Part shown: piece by piece, positions 19,001-25,344 of the stretch | Layout of the letters: the number at the start of each line of letters is the position of its first letter | Position numbering within the stretch: position 1 is the first letter of the stretch | Assembly (NCBI RefSeq): GCF_034479615.1 | Contig: NZ_CP140255.1 | Span: 868,001-932,000 of the forward strand | Length of the DNA: 64,000 nt | Source: Vreelandella neptunia | GTDB taxonomy: Bacteria > Pseudomonadota > Gammaproteobacteria > Pseudomonadales > Halomonadaceae | Reading direction: 5' to 3' | The notes under the pieces: generated by a model | Seen by the model: only the letters and a program-made list of their open reading frames with translations | Databases searched by the model: none | Told to the model about the DNA's origin: nothing | Position numbers and translations under genes: made by a program

Positions 19001-21713
19001 CCGTACCGGCGATCTGGTGCGCTGGCGGGAGGATGGCCAGCTCGAATATCTCGGCCGCCTCGATCACCAGGTGAAAATCCGCGGCCTGCGTATCGAACTG
19101 GGCGAGATCGAAGCCGAACTGCTCTCTCAGCCGGAGGTTCGCGAGACGGTGGTGGTCGCCCACGAAGGCCCCGGTGGTTCTAGGCTGGTAGCCTATGTGG
19201 TTCCCCAGGCTAACAGTGAGCTTGATACCGCTTTACTGCGTGAGCGACTAGGGCAAAAGTTGCCGGATTATATGGTGCCGGGAGTCGTGGTGATGCTTGA
19301 GGAACTGCCGCTGAATGCCAACGGTAAGGTAGACCGCAAGGCCTTGCCTGAGCCGGAACCTGTTAGCAGTCCGAGGTACGCACCTCCACAGGGGGAAGTG
19401 GAAGTGGCACTGGCGGAGCTGTGGCAAATGGTGCTTGGTCACGATGATATTAGCCGTAATGATAGTTTCTTCGAGCTGGGAGGTGATTCCATTCAGTCCC
19501 TGGGGTTGATTACTCGCCTGCGTCGGGTTGGTTGGCATTTGGCACCCAAGGATGTATTCCTCAAACCCCGCTTGGTCGAGATGGCAACGGCTTTGGAGCC
19601 GCTGGACGTTATTCCGGCACGAGTCGAGCCAGTGGGTGGCGACTTGCCGCTGACGCCGATCCAAGCTCATTTCTTCGATCAGCCGATGTCCAATCGTTCT
19701 CACTGGAACCAAGCACTGTTGCTAAGGGTCAAGCGCTCCTTGGATCCGCGGTGTTTGTTCCAGGCCGTCCAGGCCCTGATCGACCATCACGATGGGTTAC
19801 GACTCGGATTCTATCAGCAAGATGAACAGTGGATGGCCTTCTATCGCGAGACTGAATCGGCGGAACGGATCTTGCGGGTGGTTGAGCTAGAAAGTGTTGA
19901 GCAGGTGCCTGCGGTCTGTGATGAGGTTCACGGGAGTTTCGAGCTGTCGCACGGACCACTAGCTGGCCTGCTGTTGATGAACCTGCCTGGGGGCGAGCAG
20001 AGACTACTGCTGAGCATCCATCACCTGATTGTGGATGGGGTGTCCTGGCGCATTCTCCTGGAAGATCTGGATCGAATTTATCGCCAGATCGAGGCAGGGC
20101 TCGATCCCGAACCTGGACTACCCTGTGCTAGTTACCAGCAATGGGCGAACCATCTTTCTGATCGAGCAGCCAAGGGGGCGTGGGATCAGGAGCTGGATGA
20201 CTGGTTGGAAATTGTCTCGGGCGATGACTCCTGGCCTGTCGATGATCCACAGGGGCGCAATGCCGCGATCGATGTCGGTGAGTGTGAATGGCGGCTGTCA
20301 GCGGATCCAACTCGCCGATTGTTGCGGGAAACTCTGGCTATCCACAAGGCTGGAATCGATGACATGCTCCTGACGGCGCTGGCCGAAGGGCTAAGAGACT
20401 GGGGCGGCCTGGAGCAACCGCTGGTAGCCGTCGAAGGGCATGGCAGGGAACCCTTGGATGACACTCTCGATTTGAGTCGAACCCTGGGGTGGTTTACCTG
20501 CCTCTATCCTCTGCGGCTCAGAGCTACCGGTAGCCCTGCAGATACTCTGGAACTCATTCGCCAACGGAGGGCGGCAGTGCCCGGAAAAGGAATAGGCTTT
20601 GGTGCACTGCGCTATCTCGGTAAACCTGAGGTTCGCGCACGGCTATCACGGGCTCCCACCCCTCGGCTGGCCTTCAACTATCTGGGGCAACTGGATGAGA
20701 GCTTGGCGGACAGCAGATTCCAGCTTGCCCCGGAGTCCCCAGGAAAACTGGTGGATCCATGGAGTCCATTGAATTGGGAACTAGAAATCAATGGCCAGAT
20801 TCATCGGGGAGAGCTGTCTCTCACCTGTCGCTATAGTGGCAAGCGATATCATGCACATACTGTGCAGCGATTGATGGAGGCAATTGGTCGATCGCTGGAA
20901 GCGCTGATCGCTGCCACACCGGCACCTTCACATCAAAGGAAGGTGCCTGTTTCCCTTCAGCGAGAAACAGAGCAAGACAAGGGAAGGCTCAATCCATTAC
21001 TTCGTTTGGCGGAAGGTAACGACAGGGGGACAGCCATATTTTGCCCTCATCCGGTGAGCGGCACAGTGGTTGGTTATTACCCTTTAGCCGCGAAGCTTGT
21101 GCCGGAGTGGGCCATCTGGGGATTGCAGAACCGGCAGGTTCAGGAGCCGAGTTGGCGCGATACCTCCCTGGTGGATATGGCGCGGGACTATGTTCGGGCA
21201 GTGCTGGAACAGCAGCCTAAAGGGCCGTACTACCTGCTGGGGTGGTCCATGGGCGGTACCCTTGCGCTGGAAATGGCCGCGTTGTTGGAGCGGCTGGGTA
21301 AAACCGTGGCCTTCGTCGGATTGATCGATGGCTACGTACCCGGTGCAGGACAGGACGAGGCCTATGCGGAATCGGGCAATATACCGGACGGTCAGCAACA
21401 GGACGATTGGCAACAGCTTCTTGCCGTGGAACAGCACTTGCGCCATCTCGCCCTTGGGCATGATCGGCTTCGCCTGTTGCACGCACCTGTGCATGCCTGG
21501 TGGGCGTCTCAATCACCAGAAAGCAACGAGAATGCCGAAGTGTTGCTGGCCCAGGCGATCGGACATTCTCTCTCAAGTTCTGTCTGGTTGGATACGGATC
21601 ATATGGGTATTGTTCGGCACCCCGTCTTCCTAGAGCAACTGGCACGGCAAGCAGGTTATCTGTTGGGCGATGCACGTGCTTCAGAAGGCAAGGAAAATAA
21701 AATATTGGAGTAG
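10050..21713 (+). CDS. Siderophore NRPS, three modules C-A-T-C-A-T-C-A-T-E-TE
   Basis: Terminal synthetase of 3887 residues. Approximate residues: C 50-490, A 518-1000, T 1041, C 1106-1550, A 1566-2045, T 2086, C 2152-2590, A 2614-3100, T 3141 (FFELGGDSI), epimerase 3197-3630 (HHLIVDGVSW, EGHGRE, FNYLGQ), thioesterase 3647-3887 (GWSMGG nucleophile motif; probable catalytic His in DTDHMG). Codes read by eye: first A DVWNMGLIHK, second DVWHVSLIDK (Ser), third identical to the first. DVWNMGLIHK shares W, N, G and H with Thr codes and N, G, L and I with hydroxyornithine codes. Because ornithine hydroxylase and formyltransferase genes lie nearby, hydroxyornithine is the better inference. An E domain directly before the TE means the last residue leaves as the D-isomer. 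All three C domains carry HHxxSDGWS. The start overlaps the previous stop (ATGA). Confidence 0.95.
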   Translation: MSNIDTHRIAERFAGLHAEQRRVVYEKIRSQGFGIGQFPILSRPVSQQTTCSPSYAQLRQWFLWRLDPQSSAYHITGALSLKGGLDSDALWGSFAALISRHEALRTVFRDDGAGEVMQVVQAESSFACHEVDLVNMPKAEREVAIENQVALLCNDPFDLEQGPLLRVGILRLAEEEHLLVVVMHHIISDGWSMQLIIDEFAADYSARVTGETWQPPVLPIQYADYALWQRQWMEAGEKERQLDYWQRELGDEHPVLQLPTDRPRRNDGYYHAARHHMVLPESLINGLRKRTQSQGATLFMTLLTGFQALLYRYTGQEDIRVGVPIANRHRTEAQGVVGLFVNTQVLRNTLYGRLSLTEALEQGKRAALGAQEHQDLPFEQLVEALQPERSLSHTPLFQVMFNYQQQDHGSLQSLPGLELSTWPLEQGRAQLELTLNVVERMDGCLEASFVYAEELFDATTIERLAQHYTVILQALAEMPERALSDIELLDKAERLKLQEWGVNTQRHPAAQPIHHLIERQAEATPEASALVFDDQSLSYAELNTRANQLAHYLIGLGVKPETRVGIAMERSIEMVVGLLAILKAGGAYVPLDPEYPTERLAFIAEDSGIELLLTQHHLRESLPVADGLSVVELDRLDVAHHASTNPAVALHGEHLAYVIYTSGSTGRPKGAAIRHDALTNCMVWMQETYQLTDTDAVLHKAPFGFDVSVWEIFWPLSVGSRLVIAQPGDHRDPERIIGLIQRHGVTTLNFVPSMLKAFLTYPDVKAKTRLKHIMCGGEAVPATLQQDVAECLDGANLHDLYGPTETTIHVTHWWCRDDAHRQIPIGRPISGTRTYVLDGELNLVPQGVAGELYLGGVSLARGYLNRSDLTAERFVADPFTEGERLYRTGDLVRWREDGQLEYLGRLDHQVKIRGLRIELGEIEAELLSQPEVRETVVVAHEGPGGSRLVAYVVPQANGELDTALLRERLGQKLPDYMVPGIVVTLEELPLNANGKVDRKALPEPEPVSSPKYEPPQGEMEETLAQIWSGMLGVERVGRHDNFFELGGHSLLVVRLTSRVRREQNIELPVRSVFDTPILKDLATCLGKLETLQGENRLSNLGLNQAPQSFAQQRLWFLNQLEPNSSAYHLPGMLRLKGALDEQALQQAFDDLARRHAVLRTRLVAPPEDMAVPRQVIDAPAPVNIERADLSESGDIEKALRLHAQEFMGRPFLLAEECLWRVGLVKTGEQEWRLLICMHHAISDGWSVSVLLRDFSALYGAACRGEESPLGALLIQYADFAIWQREWLAGGEGDRQLNYWCHQLGDEHPVLELPTDRPRPARQSFLGARHRFTLNGPLAEQVHALAAAHNATPFMVLLATYQVLLYRLSGQSDLRVGVPIAGRNRHETEDLIGFFVNTQVLRCEMDTTSTFGRVLESVREAAIDAQAHQDLPFEQLVEALQPERSLSHNPLFQVLFDHQRHDDDYQVHLPGLVAEVLELENGTTQFDLALNTQEDGDGVLTGSWNYATDLFDSETIEYFHVQFECLLEQVVVAPERIVCDYDLLDEDQRQQLSAWNHTGVDYGKPQPVHRLFERQAMLHPGREALVCGGQRLSYAELDRAANRLAHYLLAQGIGRQALVGLAAERSIEMVVALYAIHKAGAAYVPIDPDHPETRQQQVLTDAGVALLLTHDAVLDRLPVSHGLMTINLDRIDLSDRPTTAPDVPLSAEQRAYVIYTSGSTGKPKGVANTHGALYNRLQWMQSAYSLKEYDSILQKTPYSFDVSVWEFFWPLMVGARLVVAQPGVHQEPKKLMELIRQESVTTLHFVPSMLAVFLAQEDLSGCDSLRRIVCSGEALPKDVQDRTLEDLPQAELYNLYGPTEAAIDVTHWICGQDERTTVPIGRPIGNLQIHILDSRLAPQPIGVAGELYIGGAGLAEGYHGRPELTAERFIPSPFEKGKRLYRSGDLARWCRDGTLEYLGRLDYQIKLRGLRIELGEIEVVMRSRPDVGEAVVVAHQGQLVGYAQGSDVDLDALQAELRHYLPDYMVPAHIVTLETFPLSANGKLDRKALPIPAMEGADYEAPQTQTECRLVELWQEVLEVERVGRRDNFFSLGGHSLLGVHLVHRIQKVLKKTLPLNVLFESATLATLAAMLERVPVEETPALQPAVRGQLAPQSFAQQRLWFLAQLEPDSCAYHLPSGMRLQGDLDEEALIAAFEKMIVRHESLRTCFCHGEDGTPQQRVLETIDVPIERHDLRFAGDTEAVVEARFRDVSRRPFDLEALPPWRGALVQVGEREWCLLICMHHIISDGWSMQVLLEELVAFYRSESLGEPVQAEPLATQYADYAIWQREQLSGAELERQLAWWKAQLGDEHPPLDLPADRSRPAQRYGSGAQHTFNFPPELVDQLRQSARDQQASLFMLILTGFAALLHRLSGQRDLRIGVPVAGRHQPGTEGIIGFFVNTLVLRAETEPGDRISDLLAHVCKRTREVHAHADLPFEQLVEALQPERSLSHNPLFQVGYNHQVFDHRPLDRMGSVCCEPLAAPVENAHFDLVLGTQEDENGHITGHLNYATDIFNSETVVRMADQLLVLLKALAECPQRLLCDIDLLSDRERGQLQQWGVNEECHSQDEPIHCLIERQAAAKPKATALIFDDRQISYAELNARANQLAHYLIGLGVKPETRVGIAVERSINMVVGLLAILKAGGAYVPLDPEYPSERLAFIAEDSGIELLLTQHHLRESLPVADGLSVVELDRLDVAHHASTNPAVALHGEHLAYVIYTSGSTGRPKGAAIRHDALTNCMVWMQETYQLTDTDAVLHKAPFGFDVSVWEIFWPLSVGSRLVIAQPGDHRDPERIIGLIQRHGVTTLNFVPSMLKAFLTYPDVKAKTRLKHIMCGGEAVPATLQQDVAECLDGANLHDLYGPTETTIHVTHWWCRDDAHRQIPIGRPISGTRTYVLDGELNLVPQGVAGELYLGGVSLARGYLNRSDLTAERFVADPFTEGERLYRTGDLVRWREDGQLEYLGRLDHQVKIRGLRIELGEIEAELLSQPEVRETVVVAHEGPGGSRLVAYVVPQANSELDTALLRERLGQKLPDYMVPGVVVMLEELPLNANGKVDRKALPEPEPVSSPRYAPPQGEVEVALAELWQMVLGHDDISRNDSFFELGGDSIQSLGLITRLRRVGWHLAPKDVFLKPRLVEMATALEPLDVIPARVEPVGGDLPLTPIQAHFFDQPMSNRSHWNQALLLRVKRSLDPRCLFQAVQALIDHHDGLRLGFYQQDEQWMAFYRETESAERILRVVELESVEQVPAVCDEVHGSFELSHGPLAGLLLMNLPGGEQRLLLSIHHLIVDGVSWRILLEDLDRIYRQIEAGLDPEPGLPCASYQQWANHLSDRAAKGAWDQELDDWLEIVSGDDSWPVDDPQGRNAAIDVGECEWRLSADPTRRLLRETLAIHKAGIDDMLLTALAEGLRDWGGLEQPLVAVEGHGREPLDDTLDLSRTLGWFTCLYPLRLRATGSPADTLELIRQRRAAVPGKGIGFGALRYLGKPEVRARLSRAPTPRLAFNYLGQLDESLADSRFQLAPESPGKLVDPWSPLNWELEINGQIHRGELSLTCRYSGKRYHAHTVQRLMEAIGRSLEALIAATPAPSHQRKVPVSLQRETEQDKGRLNPLLRLAEGNDRGTAIFCPHPVSGTVVGYYPLAAKLVPEWAIWGLQNRQVQEPSWRDTSLVDMARDYVRAVLEQQPKGPYYLLGWSMGGTLALEMAALLERLGKTVAFVGLIDGYVPGAGQDEAYAESGNIPDGQQQDDWQQLLAVEQHLRHLALGHDRLRLLHAPVHAWWASQSPESNENAEVLLAQAIGHSLSSSVWLDTDHMGIVRHPVFLEQLARQAGYLLGDARASEGKENKILE
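11848..12920 (+). repeat. Copy 1 of a 1,073-bp perfect direct repeat inside an NRPS A domain
   Basis: Read base by base against 18142-19214 (offset 6294), I see no differences from 11848 to 12920. Flanking similarity with scattered mismatches extends to about 11709 and 13090. The tract covers most of the A domain, including all the substrate-pocket residues. Confidence 0.93.
18142..19214 (+). repeat. Copy 2 of a 1,073-bp perfect direct repeat inside an NRPS A domain
   Basis: Identical to 11848-12920. The last match before divergence is 19214; 19215 is A against G at 12921. The condensation and carrier domains on either side are clearly different from those of module 1, so identity is confined to the A domain. 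Confidence 0.93.
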
Positions 21714-21767
21714 TCACGGTCGTGGCACGGTTGAAAATAGCAGTAATCGAGTTGCTTTTTATATAAA

Positions 21768-21786
21768 AATAATTATCATTTAGATT
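21768..21786 (+). promoter_or_regulatory. Fur-box-like site before the TonB receptor gene
   Basis: AATAATTATCATTTAGATT fits the NATWAT-hexamer pattern of Fur sites. It overlaps a possible promoter with -35 TTGCTT (21752-21757) and -10 TATCAT (21774-21779), 16 bp apart. It lies 51 bp before the receptor start. Confidence 0.6.
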
Positions 21787-21836
21787 GAGTTTTATCGTAA
21801 TGCTTTTGAATTTTGTCATTCAATGGGAAAGTAGTT

Positions 21837-24038
21837 ATGAACTATAAAGAAAAATGTGTGTTGGTCTGCCGGGGAAGCTTGGTTGTTGCCTTGGTAACCG
21901 CGACATCGGGTCATGCGGTTGCTGAGGAAGAGGAGCAGGCCACCGAACTGAACGAGATTCTGGTCACGGCAGAAAGGGAAGGCCCCCTTGGGCCCGATGC
22001 CGGATACCGAGCGAATCGGAGTATGACGGGTACCAAGACCGATACTCCTATATCTGAGACCCCTCGATCCGTTTCCTCGGTCACCCGTAACATGATTGAG
22101 GATCAGGGGGCGCAGACTCTATCTGACATCCTGATGTATATACCGGGCGTCTCTCCCGTCTCCTATGGCGTTCATGATGCCTTGGCTGGCGATATCTTTC
22201 GTATCCGCGGCGTCAATGCGCGCGATTATGGTTACGGTACTTATCGCGATGGCCTGAGGGTACAGCCCAATGCTTACACCACTTCGGCGGAGCCATACGG
22301 GCTGGAGCGGGTCGAGGTGATCAAGGGGCCGACTTCGGTACTGTATGGGGAGAATGTCCCCGGAGGCTTGGTGAATCTAGTCAGCAAGCGACCCACGGAT
22401 ACCCCACAAGGAGAGGTCAATCTGTCGTATGGTTCCCATGACCGCCGACAGGCCTCCATGGACGTGTCTGGCCCATTGACCGACGATGGCTCGGTTCGGG
22501 GGAGGATGGTGGTTCTGGTGCGCGATGCCGATACTCAGACTGACAATGTCTCGGACGATCGCATTTACCTAGCACCTTCTATTGCCTTTGATCTATCGGA
22601 TCGCGATACACTGACGCTACTTGCCCAATATCAGAAGGATGATACGGAGCTCCAGACGGGGCTTCCTGCCGCGGGCACCCTGCTGAAGCACCCCAATGGG
22701 CAGCTGGATACCAGCCACTCACTGGGGCATCCAGACTGGGACGTATTCGATCGGGAATTCTGGTCGGCCGGTTATGAGTATGAGCACTTGTTCAATGAGC
22801 AATGGTCTTTCCGCCAGAATGCCCGCTATCTGAGTGCGAGTACAATACGCAAAGAAATCTGGTGGTCCTTCCCTCCTGCCGGCTTTGCAGGGGCCGCTGG
22901 TGATGGCTATGACAGCTTTTTGGCTGCCTATGGACGAGACCGTGACGATAACACCTATATGGCGTCAATCGATAACCAACTCGTGGGCCATTTTGATGCA
23001 GGCGGCTGGGAGAATACGGTTCTGTTTGGGGCTGGCTATGATAGGAGTTCATACGATGCTCAGCAGTTTATCAGCCAACGCCCGGACGAGTTCGTGATGA
23101 TCGACATTTTTGATCCAGAGTGGACAAGCCCACCAAAGACGTCAACCAGGGCAACCGATGCAGAACTGAAGCAAGATCTGGCCGGGGTATATTCACAAAT
23201 TCAGGCCAAGAGAGATGGTTGGATCGGAATGTTAGGGGGGCGTTATGACTGGGCAGAAAGCCAAATAGATGATCGTGTCAACCGCGATGGAAGTTTTGAA
23301 GTGACCGACCGGGAATTTACTTGGCAAGCTGGAGTGATGTACCAATTCGATAATGGCGTGTCGCCCTATATGAGTTATGCCACTTCTTTCGTTCCTGTGC
23401 AGCAGGTACAGAGTGAGTCGAACTCACCTTTCGAACCCATTACCGGTCAGCAGGTTGAAGCGGGCTTTAAGTATGAACCTGAAAACCATGATGTAATGTA
23501 CACTCTGGCTTACTATGAGCTGCAGAAAGAGAATGATGTCACATATTCCGATGGAGGTGTTGCTCGGCAAATAGGTGAAACCGAGTCAAAAGGCGTGGAA
23601 TTGGAAGCCCGAGGGGATGTGACGGATAATCTCAGCGTCAGTGCTTCCTATGCCTATACAGATGCTAGAATAACCGAAGACGCGGGCTCCTATGTGGAAG
23701 GCAAACAGATGGTGTCGATCCCACGCCACCAAGGAGCTGTATGGGCGAATTATCAGTTCCATGGGGATAGCTTGTTGGATGGTCTGGAGACGGGATTGGG
23801 AGTTCGCTATCTCGGCAGTTCTTATGGGTACCCTGAAAGCACCTATGGTACCGTAAAAACCGAGTCGACAACATTGGTGGATATGACGCTAGGGTATCAG
23901 TTCAATCCAAATTGGCGTGCGAGCGTGAATGCTCGTAATCTTTTGGGCAAAGACTACATCGCAGAATGTAATAACGCTGGAAGGTGCTACTGGGGTAGTG
24001 AGCGCTCCGTTATTGGTACCGTTTCGTATAAATGGTAA
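21837..24038 (+). CDS. TonB-dependent ferric-siderophore receptor
   Basis: Outer-membrane receptor of 733 residues that should import the ferric siderophore made by the adjacent synthetases. A signal peptide ends near SGHAVA, followed by EILVTA, a TonB-box-like element. The plug begins about residue 60 (ETPRSVSSVTRNMIEDQGAQ region; later RVEVIKGPTSVLYGENVPGG) and a long beta-barrel ends in VSYKW, the C-terminal aromatic typical of barrels. There is no extra N-terminal signalling domain, so this is a plain receptor rather than a FpvA-type transducer. The chosen start is the ATG at 21837 with GGGAAAG just upstream; an in-frame TTG at 21813 has no advantage. It is separated from the NRPS by 123 bp holding a Fur-like site, so probably has its own iron-repressed promoter. 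Confidence 0.95.
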   Translation: MNYKEKCVLVCRGSLVVALVTATSGHAVAEEEEQATELNEILVTAEREGPLGPDAGYRANRSMTGTKTDTPISETPRSVSSVTRNMIEDQGAQTLSDILMYIPGVSPVSYGVHDALAGDIFRIRGVNARDYGYGTYRDGLRVQPNAYTTSAEPYGLERVEVIKGPTSVLYGENVPGGLVNLVSKRPTDTPQGEVNLSYGSHDRRQASMDVSGPLTDDGSVRGRMVVLVRDADTQTDNVSDDRIYLAPSIAFDLSDRDTLTLLAQYQKDDTELQTGLPAAGTLLKHPNGQLDTSHSLGHPDWDVFDREFWSAGYEYEHLFNEQWSFRQNARYLSASTIRKEIWWSFPPAGFAGAAGDGYDSFLAAYGRDRDDNTYMASIDNQLVGHFDAGGWENTVLFGAGYDRSSYDAQQFISQRPDEFVMIDIFDPEWTSPPKTSTRATDAELKQDLAGVYSQIQAKRDGWIGMLGGRYDWAESQIDDRVNRDGSFEVTDREFTWQAGVMYQFDNGVSPYMSYATSFVPVQQVQSESNSPFEPITGQQVEAGFKYEPENHDVMYTLAYYELQKENDVTYSDGGVARQIGETESKGVELEARGDVTDNLSVSASYAYTDARITEDAGSYVEGKQMVSIPRHQGAVWANYQFHGDSLLDGLETGLGVRYLGSSYGYPESTYGTVKTESTTLVDMTLGYQFNPNWRASVNARNLLGKDYIAECNNAGRCYWGSERSVIGTVSYKW

Positions 24039-24105
24039 GCCATGATTGAGAGGGAGCCCTGAAGCTGACGGGGCATCGAACCTTGTTAGAGAAGCAGTGA
24101 TCACA

Positions 24106-24139
24106 ACCGTTGTCAGGAGCATAAAGTCGTGACAACGGT
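24106..24139. terminator. Hairpin between convergent genes
   Basis: ACCGTTGTCA (24106-24115) pairs perfectly with TGACAACGGT (24130-24139), with a 14-base loop. It sits between the ends of the receptor gene and the convergent binding-protein gene. It has only a short T stretch, so terminator function is likely but not certain. Confidence 0.55.
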
Positions 24140-24173
24140 CTTTAGAGCCCATGATTCTGTGGGTGCTGGAGTC

Positions 24174-25187
24174 TTAGTGAATATCAGCATTTTCTTCGTG
24201 ATGGTTTTGAACGGAATATGCAACTTGTGCGTCGACTTCGTTGCCGATGAGCTGGTTTGCTAGACTGTCTGCGAATTGCTGGGCGGCAGGTAGTCCTCCC
24301 CAAGACCAGTAGTTAGTAGGAATAATCTTATAGTTGCCTTCTCTCACGCTTGGTAAGTGTCTCCATTGACCATCAGTGAGTAGTTTTCTCTGGCCCCCAG
24401 GTGGGTCGTAGGGCGTTTCAAGAAATATCATTTTAGTATTGATGCTAAACAGAGATGTTGCGCTAACCGTGGTCATTCCCCATTGGCCTAAATCTCCCTG
24501 CCAAGCGTTCTGAAGACCAAGGCGATTTAACACCATGCCCTCAACACTTCCCTTGCCAAAAACACGAGCATGGCGTTCATCCATTAATTGCACTATTAAT
24601 AAAGAAGGGTCTGTGTTGTTGAGTTTCCTTTTTAAATCGTCAAAATGGTTGTTGGTTTTCTCAATGTACTGCTCCGATGCGGCAGAGTCATTGACGAGAG
24701 TGCCAAGCTGTCGAGTTAACTCTTCCACCACTTCCCAGTGGTTCAGTGCGTCATCGCTTTTAGAAAAGTTATACAGGAGATATTCTTTAACATCAGCAAT
24801 TTCGCTGAGTCTTGGTAATAAACTAGTATGAGCAGGTGGTGAAATCAGGATATTTTCTGGTGGATGGCCTGCAAGTAATTCAAGATTAGGTAAGTGACGA
24901 TAACCTAGGTTGGTCGTATTGGGGATAACGTCACTTTGACGTGAGTACGTCTCGTAGCCCTTGAGCCCTGCTAGAAACATAGGTGGATGTCCAATTGCGT
25001 TGAGTGTTTCAGCAATTGCGAAGTCAAACGTTGCCAAGGGGACTTCGCTGTTTTCATCGCTGGCCATCAAAAGATTGCTAATCAACAAACCGATTAGCAA
25101 CGTCGCTGACAAAGCAATTCTTTTATGGCGTATAGAACGATAAAAAGTACCATTTTGATATTTCACGATTATGCCTGTGTTTTTCAT
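24174..25187 (-). CDS. Periplasmic ferric-siderophore binding protein (FhuD-like)
   Basis: A 337-residue substrate-binding protein of the FhuD/BtuF type. A basic N-terminus and hydrophobic segment (ALSATLLIGLLISNLLMA) form a signal peptide. PLATFDFAIAETLNAIGHPP and GYRHLPNLELLAGHPPENIL match the family pattern in which a 'Gxxxx PNlE.la..kPDlIl' segment precedes the second lobe; VLNRLGLQNAW is the usual second-lobe motif. It would deliver the ferric siderophore to the FhuB-type permease at 32.9 kb. It is convergent to the receptor gene. An AT-rich Fur-like site lies ~80 bp upstream of the start. No clear Shine-Dalgarno sequence is visible before the ATG at 25187, so the start is less certain than the identity. 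The import ATPase partner is not in this window. Confidence 0.88.
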   Translation of the reverse strand: MKNTGIIVKYQNGTFYRSIRHKRIALSATLLIGLLISNLLMASDENSEVPLATFDFAIAETLNAIGHPPMFLAGLKGYETYSRQSDVIPNTTNLGYRHLPNLELLAGHPPENILISPPAHTSLLPRLSEIADVKEYLLYNFSKSDDALNHWEVVEELTRQLGTLVNDSAASEQYIEKTNNHFDDLKRKLNNTDPSLLIVQLMDERHARVFGKGSVEGMVLNRLGLQNAWQGDLGQWGMTTVSATSLFSINTKMIFLETPYDPPGGQRKLLTDGQWRHLPSVREGNYKIIPTNYWSWGGLPAAQQFADSLANQLIGNEVDAQVAYSVQNHHEENADIH

Positions 25188-25267
25188 ATAAATCGGCGTT
25201 ATGCTGAGTGTTAAATAACTAAATACGTCAGAGTATGGTCAGCTCACAAATACTCTGTATTTTGTGT

Positions 25268-25286
25268 AAATAATTATTATTTTCAT
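25268..25286 (-). promoter_or_regulatory. Fur-box-like site before the binding-protein gene
   Basis: AAATAATTATTATTTTCAT; its reverse complement matches 13 of 16 aligned positions of the Fur consensus GATAATGATAATCATT. It is placed 80 bp upstream of the - strand binding-protein start. Confidence 0.6.
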
Positions 25287-25301
25287 ATTATGAATAGCTC
25301 T

Positions 25302-25334
25302 GCCCTGATGTCAACGTTGAGTAAGCATCAGGGC
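25302..25334. repeat. Nested inverted repeat at the edge of the NRPS relic
   Basis: GCCCTGATG (25302-25310) pairs perfectly with CATCAGGGC (25326-25334). The loop contains a second palindrome, TCAACGTTGA (25311-25320). The element lies just before recognisable condensation-domain sequence begins (~25345). Function unknown: a terminator, recombination scar or operator are all possible. Confidence 0.6.
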
Positions 25335-25344
25335 GTCGGGTCGA

